DNA of 21,157 bases from an uncultured Collinsella sp. GTDB taxonomy: Bacteria > Actinomycetota > Coriobacteriia > Coriobacteriales > Coriobacteriaceae. Every line of letters begins with the position of its first letter. Position 1 is the stretch's first letter. The position numbers and the translations under genes were made by a program. Location: positions 1 through 21,157 of the forward strand of contig CATXJW010000035.1 in assembly GCA_958370325.1 (NCBI GenBank). The letters run 5' to 3'. The notes beneath the pieces were generated by a model. The model worked only from the letters and a program-made list of their open reading frames with translations, made no database searches and was not told the DNA's origin. This document shows, piece by piece, positions 1 to 13,831 of this stretch.

Positions 1-33
1 TACTCCAAAAACTCAATCGCGTCAAGGCTTTTC

Positions 34-61
34 TTGCCCAACGGTCGGTACCTGATAAACT
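34..61 (+). promoter_or_regulatory. Candidate promoter for rpoB (weak)
   Basis: TTGCCC (34-39) and TAAACT (56-61) are separated by 16 bases, a loose match to a housekeeping -35/-10 pair, with an A/T-rich stretch just upstream. It would leave a leader of about 65 bases before rpoB. rpoB may equally be transcribed from genes left of the window (rplJ-rplL in most bacteria). No coding sequence is visible in 1-134. Confidence 0.3.
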
Positions 62-134
62 ATTAGGTTGCGATAACTGGCGAAGCTATGCCTCGCCAAC
101 CCACCGAGCATTTCCGTGAAGGAGGAAAAACCTG

Positions 135-3626
<3,492 letters not shown>

Positions 3627-3632
3627 TTGACT

Positions 3633-8111
<4,479 letters not shown>

Positions 8112-8117
8112 CTAGTT

Positions 8118-8139
8118 CCGCCGTTCTAACGAACGGCGG
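8118..8139 (+). other. Perfect 9-bp hairpin just after rpoC
   Basis: CCGCCGTTC and GAACGGCGG form a perfect stem with a TAAC tetraloop, starting 7 bases after the rpoC stop. No T-run follows, so it is not a standard intrinsic terminator. It could protect the mRNA 3' end or cause a pause before the main terminator at 8185. Confidence 0.6.
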
Positions 8140-8184
8140 CGACCTCCGTCGCTGCGCGGCCCCCAGAGCTACAATCTGTCATTC

Positions 8185-8226
8185 AAAAGGCAGGGCATGA
8201 CCAAAAGGTCAATGCCCTGCCTTTTT
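8185..8226 (+). terminator. Intrinsic terminator of rpoBC
   Basis: AAAAGGCAGGGCA pairs with TGCCCTGCCTTTT, one A is bulged, and an inner GACC/GGTC stem closes an AAAA loop. The right arm runs into five T (8222-8226). The A-run on the left arm means it could also stop transcription on the minus strand. It separates rpoBC from the sigma-factor module. Confidence 0.9.
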
Positions 8227-8296
8227 CATGCCACCTTGTACGCTCTGGGGGCCACTCGCTTGCGTATGCTCAACCTGTTGCGTTCCGTTGATCCCT

Positions 8297-8326
8297 TGCC
8301 AAAAAGGGACAGGTTTATTTTGGTAG
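8297..8326. repeat. Possible dispersed intergenic palindromic element
   Basis: CCAAAA (8299-8304) and TTTTGG (8318-8323) flank GGGACAGG. An overlapping inverted pair TCCCTT/AAGGGA lies at 8292-8309. The layout resembles short palindromic elements scattered between genes in many genomes, some linked to REP-type transposases. Only one copy is in the window, so this is a guess based on form. The rest of 8227-8344 holds nothing I can name. Confidence 0.25.
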
Positions 8327-8344
8327 GTTTTTCCTGCTTGAATT

Positions 8345-8373
8345 TGAAACAATCCGTTCGGTCAAAGCGTATC
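8345..8373 (+). promoter_or_regulatory. ECF-type promoter of the sigma-factor operon
   Basis: TGAAAC (8345-8350), 17 bases, then CGTATC (8368-8373). This matches the TGAAAC / CGTA-type promoters read by ECF sigma factors such as B. subtilis SigW, SigX and SigM. It sits 48 bases before the sigma-gene ATG at 8422, with predicted transcription start near 8380. Position and form suggest the sigma factor drives its own operon. Confidence 0.6.
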
Positions 8374-8421
8374 TATGGTGAGGGCCTCATCAAGAACCAT
8401 TAACGTCACCGGGAGGTGATT

Positions 8422-8940
8422 ATGGAAGAACAAGCTTTTAGACAGGCGGTCGAAGATCACCGGGATGTCGTGTTTCGGATTGCATTGACGTACCTGCGCG
8501 ATCGTGCCGATGCCGACGACATTGCCCAAGATGTCTTTCTTAAGTTGCTTAAAAGCGATGGACACTTTGAAAGTTGGGAACATCTTCGTCGCTGGCTTAT
8601 CCGGGTCACGATCAATGAATGTAAATCGCTCTTTCGAAAGCCATGGAGGCGCGTGGAGGATATTGAGAACCTGGCCGATTCGCTTTCGGCGGCGCAGGAT
8701 GAGACCAAGGCGGTCCTGTCAGACGTTATGCGACTTCCGGAGCGATTCCGTGTCCCCATCGTGCTCTATTACTATTTGGGCTTTTCGACCTCAGAGATTG
8801 CCGAGTTGTTGCATGTACCAGCCGCGACCGTTCGAACGCGTTTAGCTCGCGGTCGATCGAAGCTCAAATTCATCCTAGAGGAGGGCGACCGTGAAATCCA
8901 ATCAAATCAAGCAGGCCTTCGAGTCCATCCAAGCCGATAG
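8422..8940 (+). CDS. ECF-family RNA polymerase sigma factor
   Basis: A 172-residue ECF (group 4) sigma-70 family protein that directs RNA polymerase to a special promoter set. Sigma region 2 spans about 13-78, including RDRADADDIAQDVFLKLL and the RRWLIRVTIN core-binding/-10 part. Region 4 spans about 104-150 with LPERFRVPIVLYYYLGFS and the helix-turn-helix IAELLHVPAATVRTRLARGR. No regions 1.1 or 3 are present, as usual for ECF factors. GGGAGG (8411-8416) sits 5 bases before ATG 8422; the GTG at 8416 overlaps that site and is unlikely. The last 17 residues, after the normal end of region 4, lie over the start of the next gene in another frame. Codon use is looser than in rpoBC or the str genes, as expected for low expression. 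The inducing signal and target genes are unknown. Confidence 0.92.
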   Translation: MEEQAFRQAVEDHRDVVFRIALTYLRDRADADDIAQDVFLKLLKSDGHFESWEHLRRWLIRVTINECKSLFRKPWRRVEDIENLADSLSAAQDETKAVLSDVMRLPERFRVPIVLYYYLGFSTSEIAELLHVPAATVRTRLARGRSKLKFILEEGDREIQSNQAGLRVHPSR

Positions 8941-9967
8941 CGATCTTGCCGACCGTGTTATTGATGCTGCGGCAGGCGAGCCGCTTCATCGAAAGGGCCA
9001 CGCGAAGCCTCTCTATGTTGCCGTAATCGGATGTCTTGCCGGAGTGTTGGCGACCGGAGGGGTCGCCTACGCCGTTGTCAAATCCGCCTATTTTGCCTCA
9101 GCCTGGGGAAACCACGGCAACGGGGATTCCATTACCTGGACTAATGGCGGCTCATCGGGGACTAAATACACCTACACCAGAGAGTTTGGTGACGGCATTG
9201 CGCCCCAAAGCCTGGAGGGCACAGTCCAGAAGGTTAATCTGTCCGTCGAGGGTAACGGCTATACGCTTGATATCCATGAGATGGCTATCGATAAAAACGG
9301 CTGCGGTGCCGTGACGTTTACGCTGTCCAATCCAAATGGCGTTAACTACTACAAGCCGGCAGCAGAGACAGGCGAACTTGTTCTCTATGGTGAAGAAGAA
9401 CGAGGCATCGGCACGCCCAGCATGAACTTCGGCGAGGAATGGGCTGACACACGCTGCACCATTGATAAGGACACATCAAGCGATACTGTCATTAATGGCA
9501 CGATGTACTTTGCTTCTATGGATCGCGAGCGAGGTTTTCAACATGCGGTCACCTGGAATATCTCGTGGACCGAGGGCGAAGGCGAGGATGCGAAGCCGTT
9601 CGAGGCATCGACGCCCGAGTTTAGCGTTGGAGCGTACGTCGATACTAAGGAACTCCGCTCCGATGACTCGCCTCTCGAGATCAGCCCGTTTTCCATCCAG
9701 ACGCACATCGATGATCTGGGCATTGACGCAGTCACGAAGAAGTTGACGGTTACCTACAAGGATGGATCGGAGCAGATTATCGAAGATGACGACGCAGGGG
9801 CGTTCAACTTATATTTTTCTTATACGCGCAATAGCGGAGAGAACATCTGGGTGCCAACGAAGTTGATTGATGTCGACCAAGTGGTCTCAGTAACGCTTGA
9901 GGGCACACGCTGCACTTCAACAGGGGGCGCCGAAACGTCGGAGCCCTTTACCATCGTCTATTCGTAA
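8891..9967 (+). CDS. Single-span membrane protein, probable anti-sigma factor
   Basis: A 358-residue protein with a short charged cytoplasmic N-terminus (1-40), one hydrophobic span (about 41-63, Leu/Val/Ala/Gly-rich) and a long, probably beta-rich extracytoplasmic part (about 70-358) rich in Thr, Ser, Gly and acidic residues. Start GTG 8891 follows GAGGAGGG (8878-8885) and overlaps the end of the sigma gene by 50 bases, so translation is likely coupled. The layout (ECF sigma gene, then an overlapping gene for a one-span protein with a small cytoplasmic N-domain) is that of sigma/anti-sigma pairs; firmicute proteins with a DUF4179-type region look similar. I see no zinc-binding HxxxCxxC motif. 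The function is inferred mainly from context; the outer domain may sense an envelope signal. A terminator follows directly. Confidence 0.75.
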   Translation: MKSNQIKQAFESIQADSDLADRVIDAAAGEPLHRKGHAKPLYVAVIGCLAGVLATGGVAYAVVKSAYFASAWGNHGNGDSITWTNGGSSGTKYTYTREFGDGIAPQSLEGTVQKVNLSVEGNGYTLDIHEMAIDKNGCGAVTFTLSNPNGVNYYKPAAETGELVLYGEEERGIGTPSMNFGEEWADTRCTIDKDTSSDTVINGTMYFASMDRERGFQHAVTWNISWTEGEGEDAKPFEASTPEFSVGAYVDTKELRSDDSPLEISPFSIQTHIDDLGIDAVTKKLTVTYKDGSEQIIEDDDAGAFNLYFSYTRNSGENIWVPTKLIDVDQVVSVTLEGTRCTSTGGAETSEPFTIVYS

Positions 9968-9972
9968 GATTT

Positions 9973-10007
9973 GGGGCCGCTTCCTACTAGGGGAAGCGGC
10001 CTCTTTT
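9973..10007 (+). terminator. Intrinsic terminator of the sigma/anti-sigma operon
   Basis: GGCCGCTTCC (9975-9984) pairs with GGAAGCGGCC (9992-10001) around a 7-base loop, followed by TCTTTT. It begins 6 bases after the stop of the membrane-protein gene and isolates the module from the str operon. Confidence 0.9.
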
Positions 10008-10181
10008 GCGGTAAATGGGCGGTTAAAGCGAGCGGTATTCGTCTGAATTTCGGAAGTATGCGGCAAAATCTTGATAGGCCGCCCGGGCCGGGGATCCGCC
10101 AGCGCGCACAGGAGGGGATTCCTTTTGTGTAGGCTTTGCGGAAATGTGCCAATTTTGGGATACGCCCGGCGGCGTGGTCTG
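10008..10181. other. Intergenic spacer upstream of the str promoter
   Basis: This is GC-rich noncoding sequence between the sigma-module terminator and the str promoter. Short reading frames here have no recognisable protein character and no good start signals. Small GC palindromes occur (GCCCGGGC near 10081), but I see nothing I can name. Confidence 0.5.
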
Positions 10182-10210
10182 TTGACGGCACAGCTAACGC
10201 CACGTATCCT
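10182..10210 (+). promoter_or_regulatory. Housekeeping promoter of the str operon
   Basis: TTGACG (10182-10187), exactly 17 bases, TATCCT (10205-10210). Transcription would begin near 10217, giving a leader of about 87 bases before rpsL. It is the best sigma-70-type promoter in the window. Confidence 0.75.
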
Positions 10211-10229
10211 ATCGAACTGCGTGTTTCGT

Positions 10230-10247
10230 AGGGGGATGCTGACCCCT
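10230..10247 (+). other. Small hairpin in the str operon leader
   Basis: AGGGG (10230-10234) pairs with CCCCT (10243-10247) around an 8-base loop, within the untranslated leader. It could be chance in GC-rich DNA or a leader control element; no T-run follows. Confidence 0.35.
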
Positions 10248-10303
10248 CGATTCAAGCCGTTGCACTTTACAGAAAGCTGGAATCATTCGAGAAGGAGTAC
10301 GCT

Positions 10304-10681
10304 TTGCCTACTATTAACCAGCTGGTTCGCCAGGGCCGTCGTTCCGTGCCCAAGAAGTCCAAGAACGCTGCTCTGCAGCACAACTCCCAGAAGCGCGGCG
10401 TGTGCACCCGCGTCTTCACCACGAGCCCCAAGAAGCCGAACTCGGCTCTTCGTAAGGTTGCCCGTGTTCGCCTTGTCAACGGCATCGAAGTTACTGCTTA
10501 CATCCCGGGTGAGGGCCACAACCTGCAGGAGCACTCCATCGTGCTCGTCCGCGGCGGTCGTGTCCGTGACCTCCCTGGTGTCCGTTATCACGTCATCCGT
10601 GGCGCCTACGACGCTGCTCCGGTCCAGAACCGTATGCAGGCCCGTTCCAAGTACGGTGCTAAGCGCCCCAAGGCCAAATAA
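10304..10681 (+). CDS. rpsL: 30S ribosomal protein S12
   Basis: S12 sits at the decoding centre of the small ribosomal subunit and governs accuracy and streptomycin response. 125 residues, normal length, with TSPKKPNSALRK (40-51) and RGGRVRDLPGVRYH. TTG start at 10304, 6 bases after AAGGAG (10292-10297). K43 (the residue most often altered in streptomycin resistance) is intact, but position 88 is Arg (codon CGT at 10565-10567) where nearly all bacteria have Lys in GRVKDLPG. Lys-to-Arg at this position is a known streptomycin-resistance change. First gene of a str operon with rpsG, fusA and rpsJ. Confidence 0.98.
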   Translation: MPTINQLVRQGRRSVPKKSKNAALQHNSQKRGVCTRVFTTSPKKPNSALRKVARVRLVNGIEVTAYIPGEGHNLQEHSIVLVRGGRVRDLPGVRYHVIRGAYDAAPVQNRMQARSKYGAKRPKAK

Positions 10682-10706
10682 GCCAGATAACGTTTTGATA
10701 CTTTCG

Positions 10707-10732
10707 CCGTGTGCCGCCTAAGCGCCGCACGG
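10707..10732 (+). promoter_or_regulatory. Hairpin in the rpsL-rpsG gap
   Basis: CCGTGTGCCGC and GCGCCGCACGG pair as 11 positions with one G-T pair and one C-C mismatch around CTAA. No T-run follows. In E. coli the S12-S7 gap carries the S7 binding site that controls the operon; this hairpin is in the same place, but its sequence was not matched to that site. Confidence 0.4.
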
Positions 10733-10754
10733 TAGACACTTAAGGAGATTTCAC

Positions 10755-11228
10755 ATGCCGCGTCGTGCAGCAGCTAATCGTCGTGAGGTTCAGCCTGACG
10801 CCGTTTACAACAACCGCCTGGTGACTCAGCTCATCAACAAGGTCCTTCTTGACGGCAAGAAGGCCACCGCTGAGCGCATCGTTTACACCGCTTTCGAGAT
10901 CGTTGCCGAGAAGTCCGAGGGTGGCGACGCTCTCGCTACCTTCAAGAAGGCTATGGACAACGTCAAGCCCACGCTCGAGGTTAAGCCCAAGCGTGTCGGT
11001 GGCGCTACCTATCAGGTCCCGATGGAGGTTAACTCCCGTCGTTCCACCGCTCTGGGTATCCGCTGGATCGTCAACTTCTCCCGCGCTCGCAAGGAGAAGA
11101 CCATGGCCGAGCGTCTCGCCAACGAGATCCTCGACGCCTCCAACGGCCTGGGCGCTTCCGTCAAGAAGCGTGAGGACGTCTTCAAGATGGCCGAGGCCAA
11201 CCGCGCGTTCTCTCACTATCGTTGGTAA
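10755..11228 (+). CDS. rpsG: 30S ribosomal protein S7
   Basis: S7 nucleates assembly of the head of the 30S subunit by binding the 3' major domain of 16S rRNA, and contacts tRNA in the E site. 157 residues, usual length, beginning MPRRAAANRR. It includes the conserved LINKVLLDGKKATAERIVY stretch and the NSRR...ALGIRWIV core, and ends at AFSHYRW. ATG 10755 is 7 bases after AAGGAG (10742-10747). It lies 73 bases after rpsL and 19 bases before fusA, in the standard str order. S7 is the autoregulator of this operon in E. coli; whether it is here is unknown. Confidence 0.98.
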   Translation: MPRRAAANRREVQPDAVYNNRLVTQLINKVLLDGKKATAERIVYTAFEIVAEKSEGGDALATFKKAMDNVKPTLEVKPKRVGGATYQVPMEVNSRRSTALGIRWIVNFSRARKEKTMAERLANEILDASNGLGASVKKREDVFKMAEANRAFSHYRW

Positions 11229-11247
11229 GTTAAGGTAAGGAACTAAC

Positions 11248-13347
11248 ATGGCTAAGCCTAAGTACAAGCTTTCCGATACCCGTAACATCGGCATCATGGC
11301 CCACATCGATGCCGGTAAGACCACCACGACCGAGCGTATTCTTTACTACACCGGTAAGACCCACAAGATCGGTGAGGTCCATGAGGGTGCTGCCACCATG
11401 GACTGGATGGTTCAGGAGCAGGAGCGCGGCGTAACCATTACCTCCGCTGCTACCACGTGCTTCTGGAACAAGGACGGTAAGGACTACCGCATCCAGATCA
11501 TCGATACCCCGGGCCACGTTGACTTCACCGCCGAGGTCGAGCGCTGCCTGCGCGTCCTCGATGGCGCTGTCGCCGTCTTCGACGCCGTTGCCGGCGTTCA
11601 GCCCCAGTCTGAGACCGTTTGGCGTCAGGCTTCTACCTTCAACGTCCCCCGCATCGCCTTCATCAACAAGTATGACCGCGTGGGCGCTGACTTCTTCAAC
11701 GCTATCGAGACCATGAAGGATCGTCTCGACGCCAACGCCGTGGCCGCTCAGGTCCCGATGGGCGCCGAGGACAACTTCTGGGGCGTCATCGACCTGGTCA
11801 CCATGACTGCATGGGACTTCAAGGCCGACGAGAAGGGTATGACCTACCCCGAGCCGATGGACGAGATCCCGGCTGAGTTTGCCGACATCGCTGCCACCAA
11901 GCGCGAGGAGCTCCTCGACGCTGCTGCCAGCTTTGACGACGAGCTCATGGAGAAGATCCTCATGGAGGAGGACTTCACCGTCGAGGAGCTCAAGGCTGCT
12001 CTGCGTAAGGGCGTTCTGGCCAACGAGCTCAACCTCGTCTTCGTGGGCTCCGCCTACAAGAACAAGGGCGTTCAGGAGCTGCTCGACGCTGTCGTCGACT
12101 ACCTGCCCAGCCCGCTTGACGTCGAGGCCGTCACCGGTACCGATCCGGACACCGGCGAGGAGATTCAGCGTCATCCTTCCTTCGACGAGCCCTTCTCCGG
12201 CCTGGTCTTCAAGATCATGACCGACCCGTTCGTCGGTAAGCTCACCTACGTCCGCGTTTACTCCGGCCGCGCCGAGTCCGGCTCCTACGTTGTCAACGCT
12301 TCCAACGGTCAGCGTGAGCGCCTCGGCCGCATCCTCGAGATGAACGCCGCCGAGCGTATCGACCGTGACGACGCTGCCGCCGGCGACATCGTCGCTTGCG
12401 TCGGCTTCAAGAACTCCACCACCGGTGACACCCTGTGCGCCGAGGGCAAGGAGATCGTCCTCGAGAAGATCGAGTTCGCTAAGCCCGTTATCGACGTTGC
12501 CATCGAGCCCAAGACCAAGGCCGAGCAGGACAAGATGTCCCTGGCTCTGACCAAGCTCGCCGAGGAGGACCCGACCTTCCAGGTGTCCACCAACCACGAG
12601 ACCGGCCAGACCATCATCGCCGGCATGGGCGAGCTGCACCTCGAGATCATCGTCGACCGTCTGCTCCGTGAGTTCAAGGTTGACGCTAACGTTGGTAAGC
12701 CCCAGGTTGCCTACCGCGAGACCGCTGGTCACGACGTCGAGAAGGCTGAGGGCAAGTTCGTCCGTCAGTCCGGCGGTCGCGGTCAGTACGGCCACGCCGT
12801 CATCAAGCTCGAGAAGATGGAGGAGGGCTTCGGCTACGAGTTCGTCAACGCTATCGTCGGCGGCGTCGTGCCCAAGGAGTACATCCCGTCCATCGACAAG
12901 GGCATCCAGGAGGCCCTGAACACCGGTGTTATCGCCGGCTTCCCGGTCCTCGACGTCAGGGTCACCCTGTTCGACGGTTCTTACCACGAGGTCGACTCCT
13001 CCGAGGCCGCCTTCAAGATCGCCGGTTCCATGGCTATCAAGGACGCCCTCAAGAAGTCCGATCCGCAGCTGCTCGAGCCGATCATGGCTGTCGAGGTCGA
13101 GACCCCCGAGCAGTACATGGGCGACGTTATGGGCAACCTCTCCGGTCGCCGCGGCAAGATCGAGGGCATGGAGGATCGCAAGAACAGCAAGCTCATCCGT
13201 GCCAAGGTGCCGCTGGGCGAGATGTTCGGTTACGCTACCGACCTTCGCTCCCAGACCCAGGGCCGTGCATCCTACACGATGCAGTTCGACTCTTATGAGC
13301 CCGCGCCCAAGTCCATCGTGGACGAGGTCATGAGCAAGAACGCCTAA
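11248..13347 (+). CDS. fusA: Translation elongation factor G
   Basis: EF-G is the GTPase that drives tRNA-mRNA translocation and, with RRF, ribosome recycling. 699 residues, full length. G1 AHIDAGKTT at 18-26, switch I RGVTITSAATTC near 60-71, G3 DTPGH at 86-90 (catalytic H90), G4 NKYD at 140-143, where most EF-Gs have NKMD. Domain III carries TNHETGQTIIAGMGELHLE, and domains IV-V follow with FVRQSGGRGQYGH. ATG 11248 is preceded by an AAGGTAAGGAA purine stretch. Usually tuf follows; here the next gene is rpsJ after 60 bases. Only one EF-G gene is in the window, and its place in the str operon marks it as the main housekeeping copy. Confidence 0.98.
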   Translation: MAKPKYKLSDTRNIGIMAHIDAGKTTTTERILYYTGKTHKIGEVHEGAATMDWMVQEQERGVTITSAATTCFWNKDGKDYRIQIIDTPGHVDFTAEVERCLRVLDGAVAVFDAVAGVQPQSETVWRQASTFNVPRIAFINKYDRVGADFFNAIETMKDRLDANAVAAQVPMGAEDNFWGVIDLVTMTAWDFKADEKGMTYPEPMDEIPAEFADIAATKREELLDAAASFDDELMEKILMEEDFTVEELKAALRKGVLANELNLVFVGSAYKNKGVQELLDAVVDYLPSPLDVEAVTGTDPDTGEEIQRHPSFDEPFSGLVFKIMTDPFVGKLTYVRVYSGRAESGSYVVNASNGQRERLGRILEMNAAERIDRDDAAAGDIVACVGFKNSTTGDTLCAEGKEIVLEKIEFAKPVIDVAIEPKTKAEQDKMSLALTKLAEEDPTFQVSTNHETGQTIIAGMGELHLEIIVDRLLREFKVDANVGKPQVAYRETAGHDVEKAEGKFVRQSGGRGQYGHAVIKLEKMEEGFGYEFVNAIVGGVVPKEYIPSIDKGIQEALNTGVIAGFPVLDVRVTLFDGSYHEVDSSEAAFKIAGSMAIKDALKKSDPQLLEPIMAVEVETPEQYMGDVMGNLSGRRGKIEGMEDRKNSKLIRAKVPLGEMFGYATDLRSQTQGRASYTMQFDSYEPAPKSIVDEVMSKNA

Positions 13348-13372
13348 GTTCGAGCTCCCTGTTACGTAATCC

Positions 13373-13389
13373 GCGAGAACATCTCTCGC
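13373..13389 (+). other. Small hairpin in the fusA-rpsJ gap
   Basis: GCGAGA (13373-13378) and TCTCGC (13384-13389) form a 6-bp stem with a 5-base loop, followed by ACTCTTT. It is too weak to call a terminator; it may be a leaky attenuator or chance. The rpsJ ribosome site GGAGG follows at 13397-13401. Confidence 0.3.
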
Positions 13390-13407
13390 ACTCTTTGGAG
13401 GTTTAAG

Positions 13408-13716
13408 TTGGCTACCCAGAAGATCCGCATTCGCCTCAAGGGCTATGATCACGAGGTCGTCGATCAGTCCGCGAAGCTCATCGTCGAGACCGCTCAGAAG
13501 ACCGGCGCTCGCGTTTCCGGTCCTGTCCCCCTGCCCACCGAGCGCAACCTGTACACGGTTATCCGCTCGCCGCACGTGAACAAGGACTCTCGTGAGCAGT
13601 TCGAGATGCGCACCCACAAGCGCCTCATCGACATCCTCGACCCCACCTCGGGCACCGTTGATTCGCTCATGCGTCTCGACCTCCCCGCTGGCGTCGACAT
13701 CGACATCAAGCTCTAA
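13408..13716 (+). CDS. rpsJ: 30S ribosomal protein S10
   Basis: S10 is a head protein of the 30S subunit and also the NusG/NusB partner (NusE) in antitermination and transcription-translation coupling. 102 residues, normal length, from MATQKIRIRLKGYDHEVVDQ through GPVPLPTERN and RSPHVNKDSREQFEMRTHKR to the end. TTG start at 13408, 6 bases after GGAGG (13397-13401). It is the last gene of this str operon: a strong terminator begins 22 bases after the stop and the next gene is on the other strand. In most bacteria rpsJ instead opens the S10 operon (rpsJ-rplC-rplD and so on) behind tuf, so here it is detached from that cluster. Confidence 0.98.
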   Translation: MATQKIRIRLKGYDHEVVDQSAKLIVETAQKTGARVSGPVPLPTERNLYTVIRSPHVNKDSREQFEMRTHKRLIDILDPTSGTVDSLMRLDLPAGVDIDIKL

Positions 13717-13737
13717 GCGATATCGCTCATAGCTTAC

Positions 13738-13778
13738 AGAGCCCCGCTGCCATTACGGTAGCGGGGCTCTTTTGTTTT
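13738..13778 (+). terminator. Intrinsic terminator of the str operon
   Basis: AGAGCCCCGCT (13738-13748) pairs with AGCGGGGCTCT (13760-13770). Three further inner pairs (one G-T) extend the stem to 14 bp around ATTAC, and TTTTGTTTT follows. It is very strong and lies between rpsJ and the converging birA. Confidence 0.95.
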
Positions 13779-13831
13779 GAATGATGGTTTGGACTGCCGG
13801 GTAATGCTGCCGAGTAGTTGGCTGCGGCGCT

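Noticed and set aside
8197..8403. A 68-codon frame after rpoC.
   Set aside because: Its ATG lies inside the terminator hairpin and it has no ribosome site; it also runs through the ECF promoter.
10071..10721. A 216-codon plus-strand frame across the str leader and rpsL.
   Set aside because: It is in a different frame from the certain rpsL gene and starts before the promoter.
13373..13396. A terminator between fusA and rpsJ.
   Set aside because: The stem is only 6 bp with a broken T-run, and rpsJ has no visible promoter of its own; read-through is more likely.
11230..13617. A 795-codon minus-strand frame over fusA.
   Set aside because: Same cause: the absence of rare Leu/Ser codons in a highly expressed gene.
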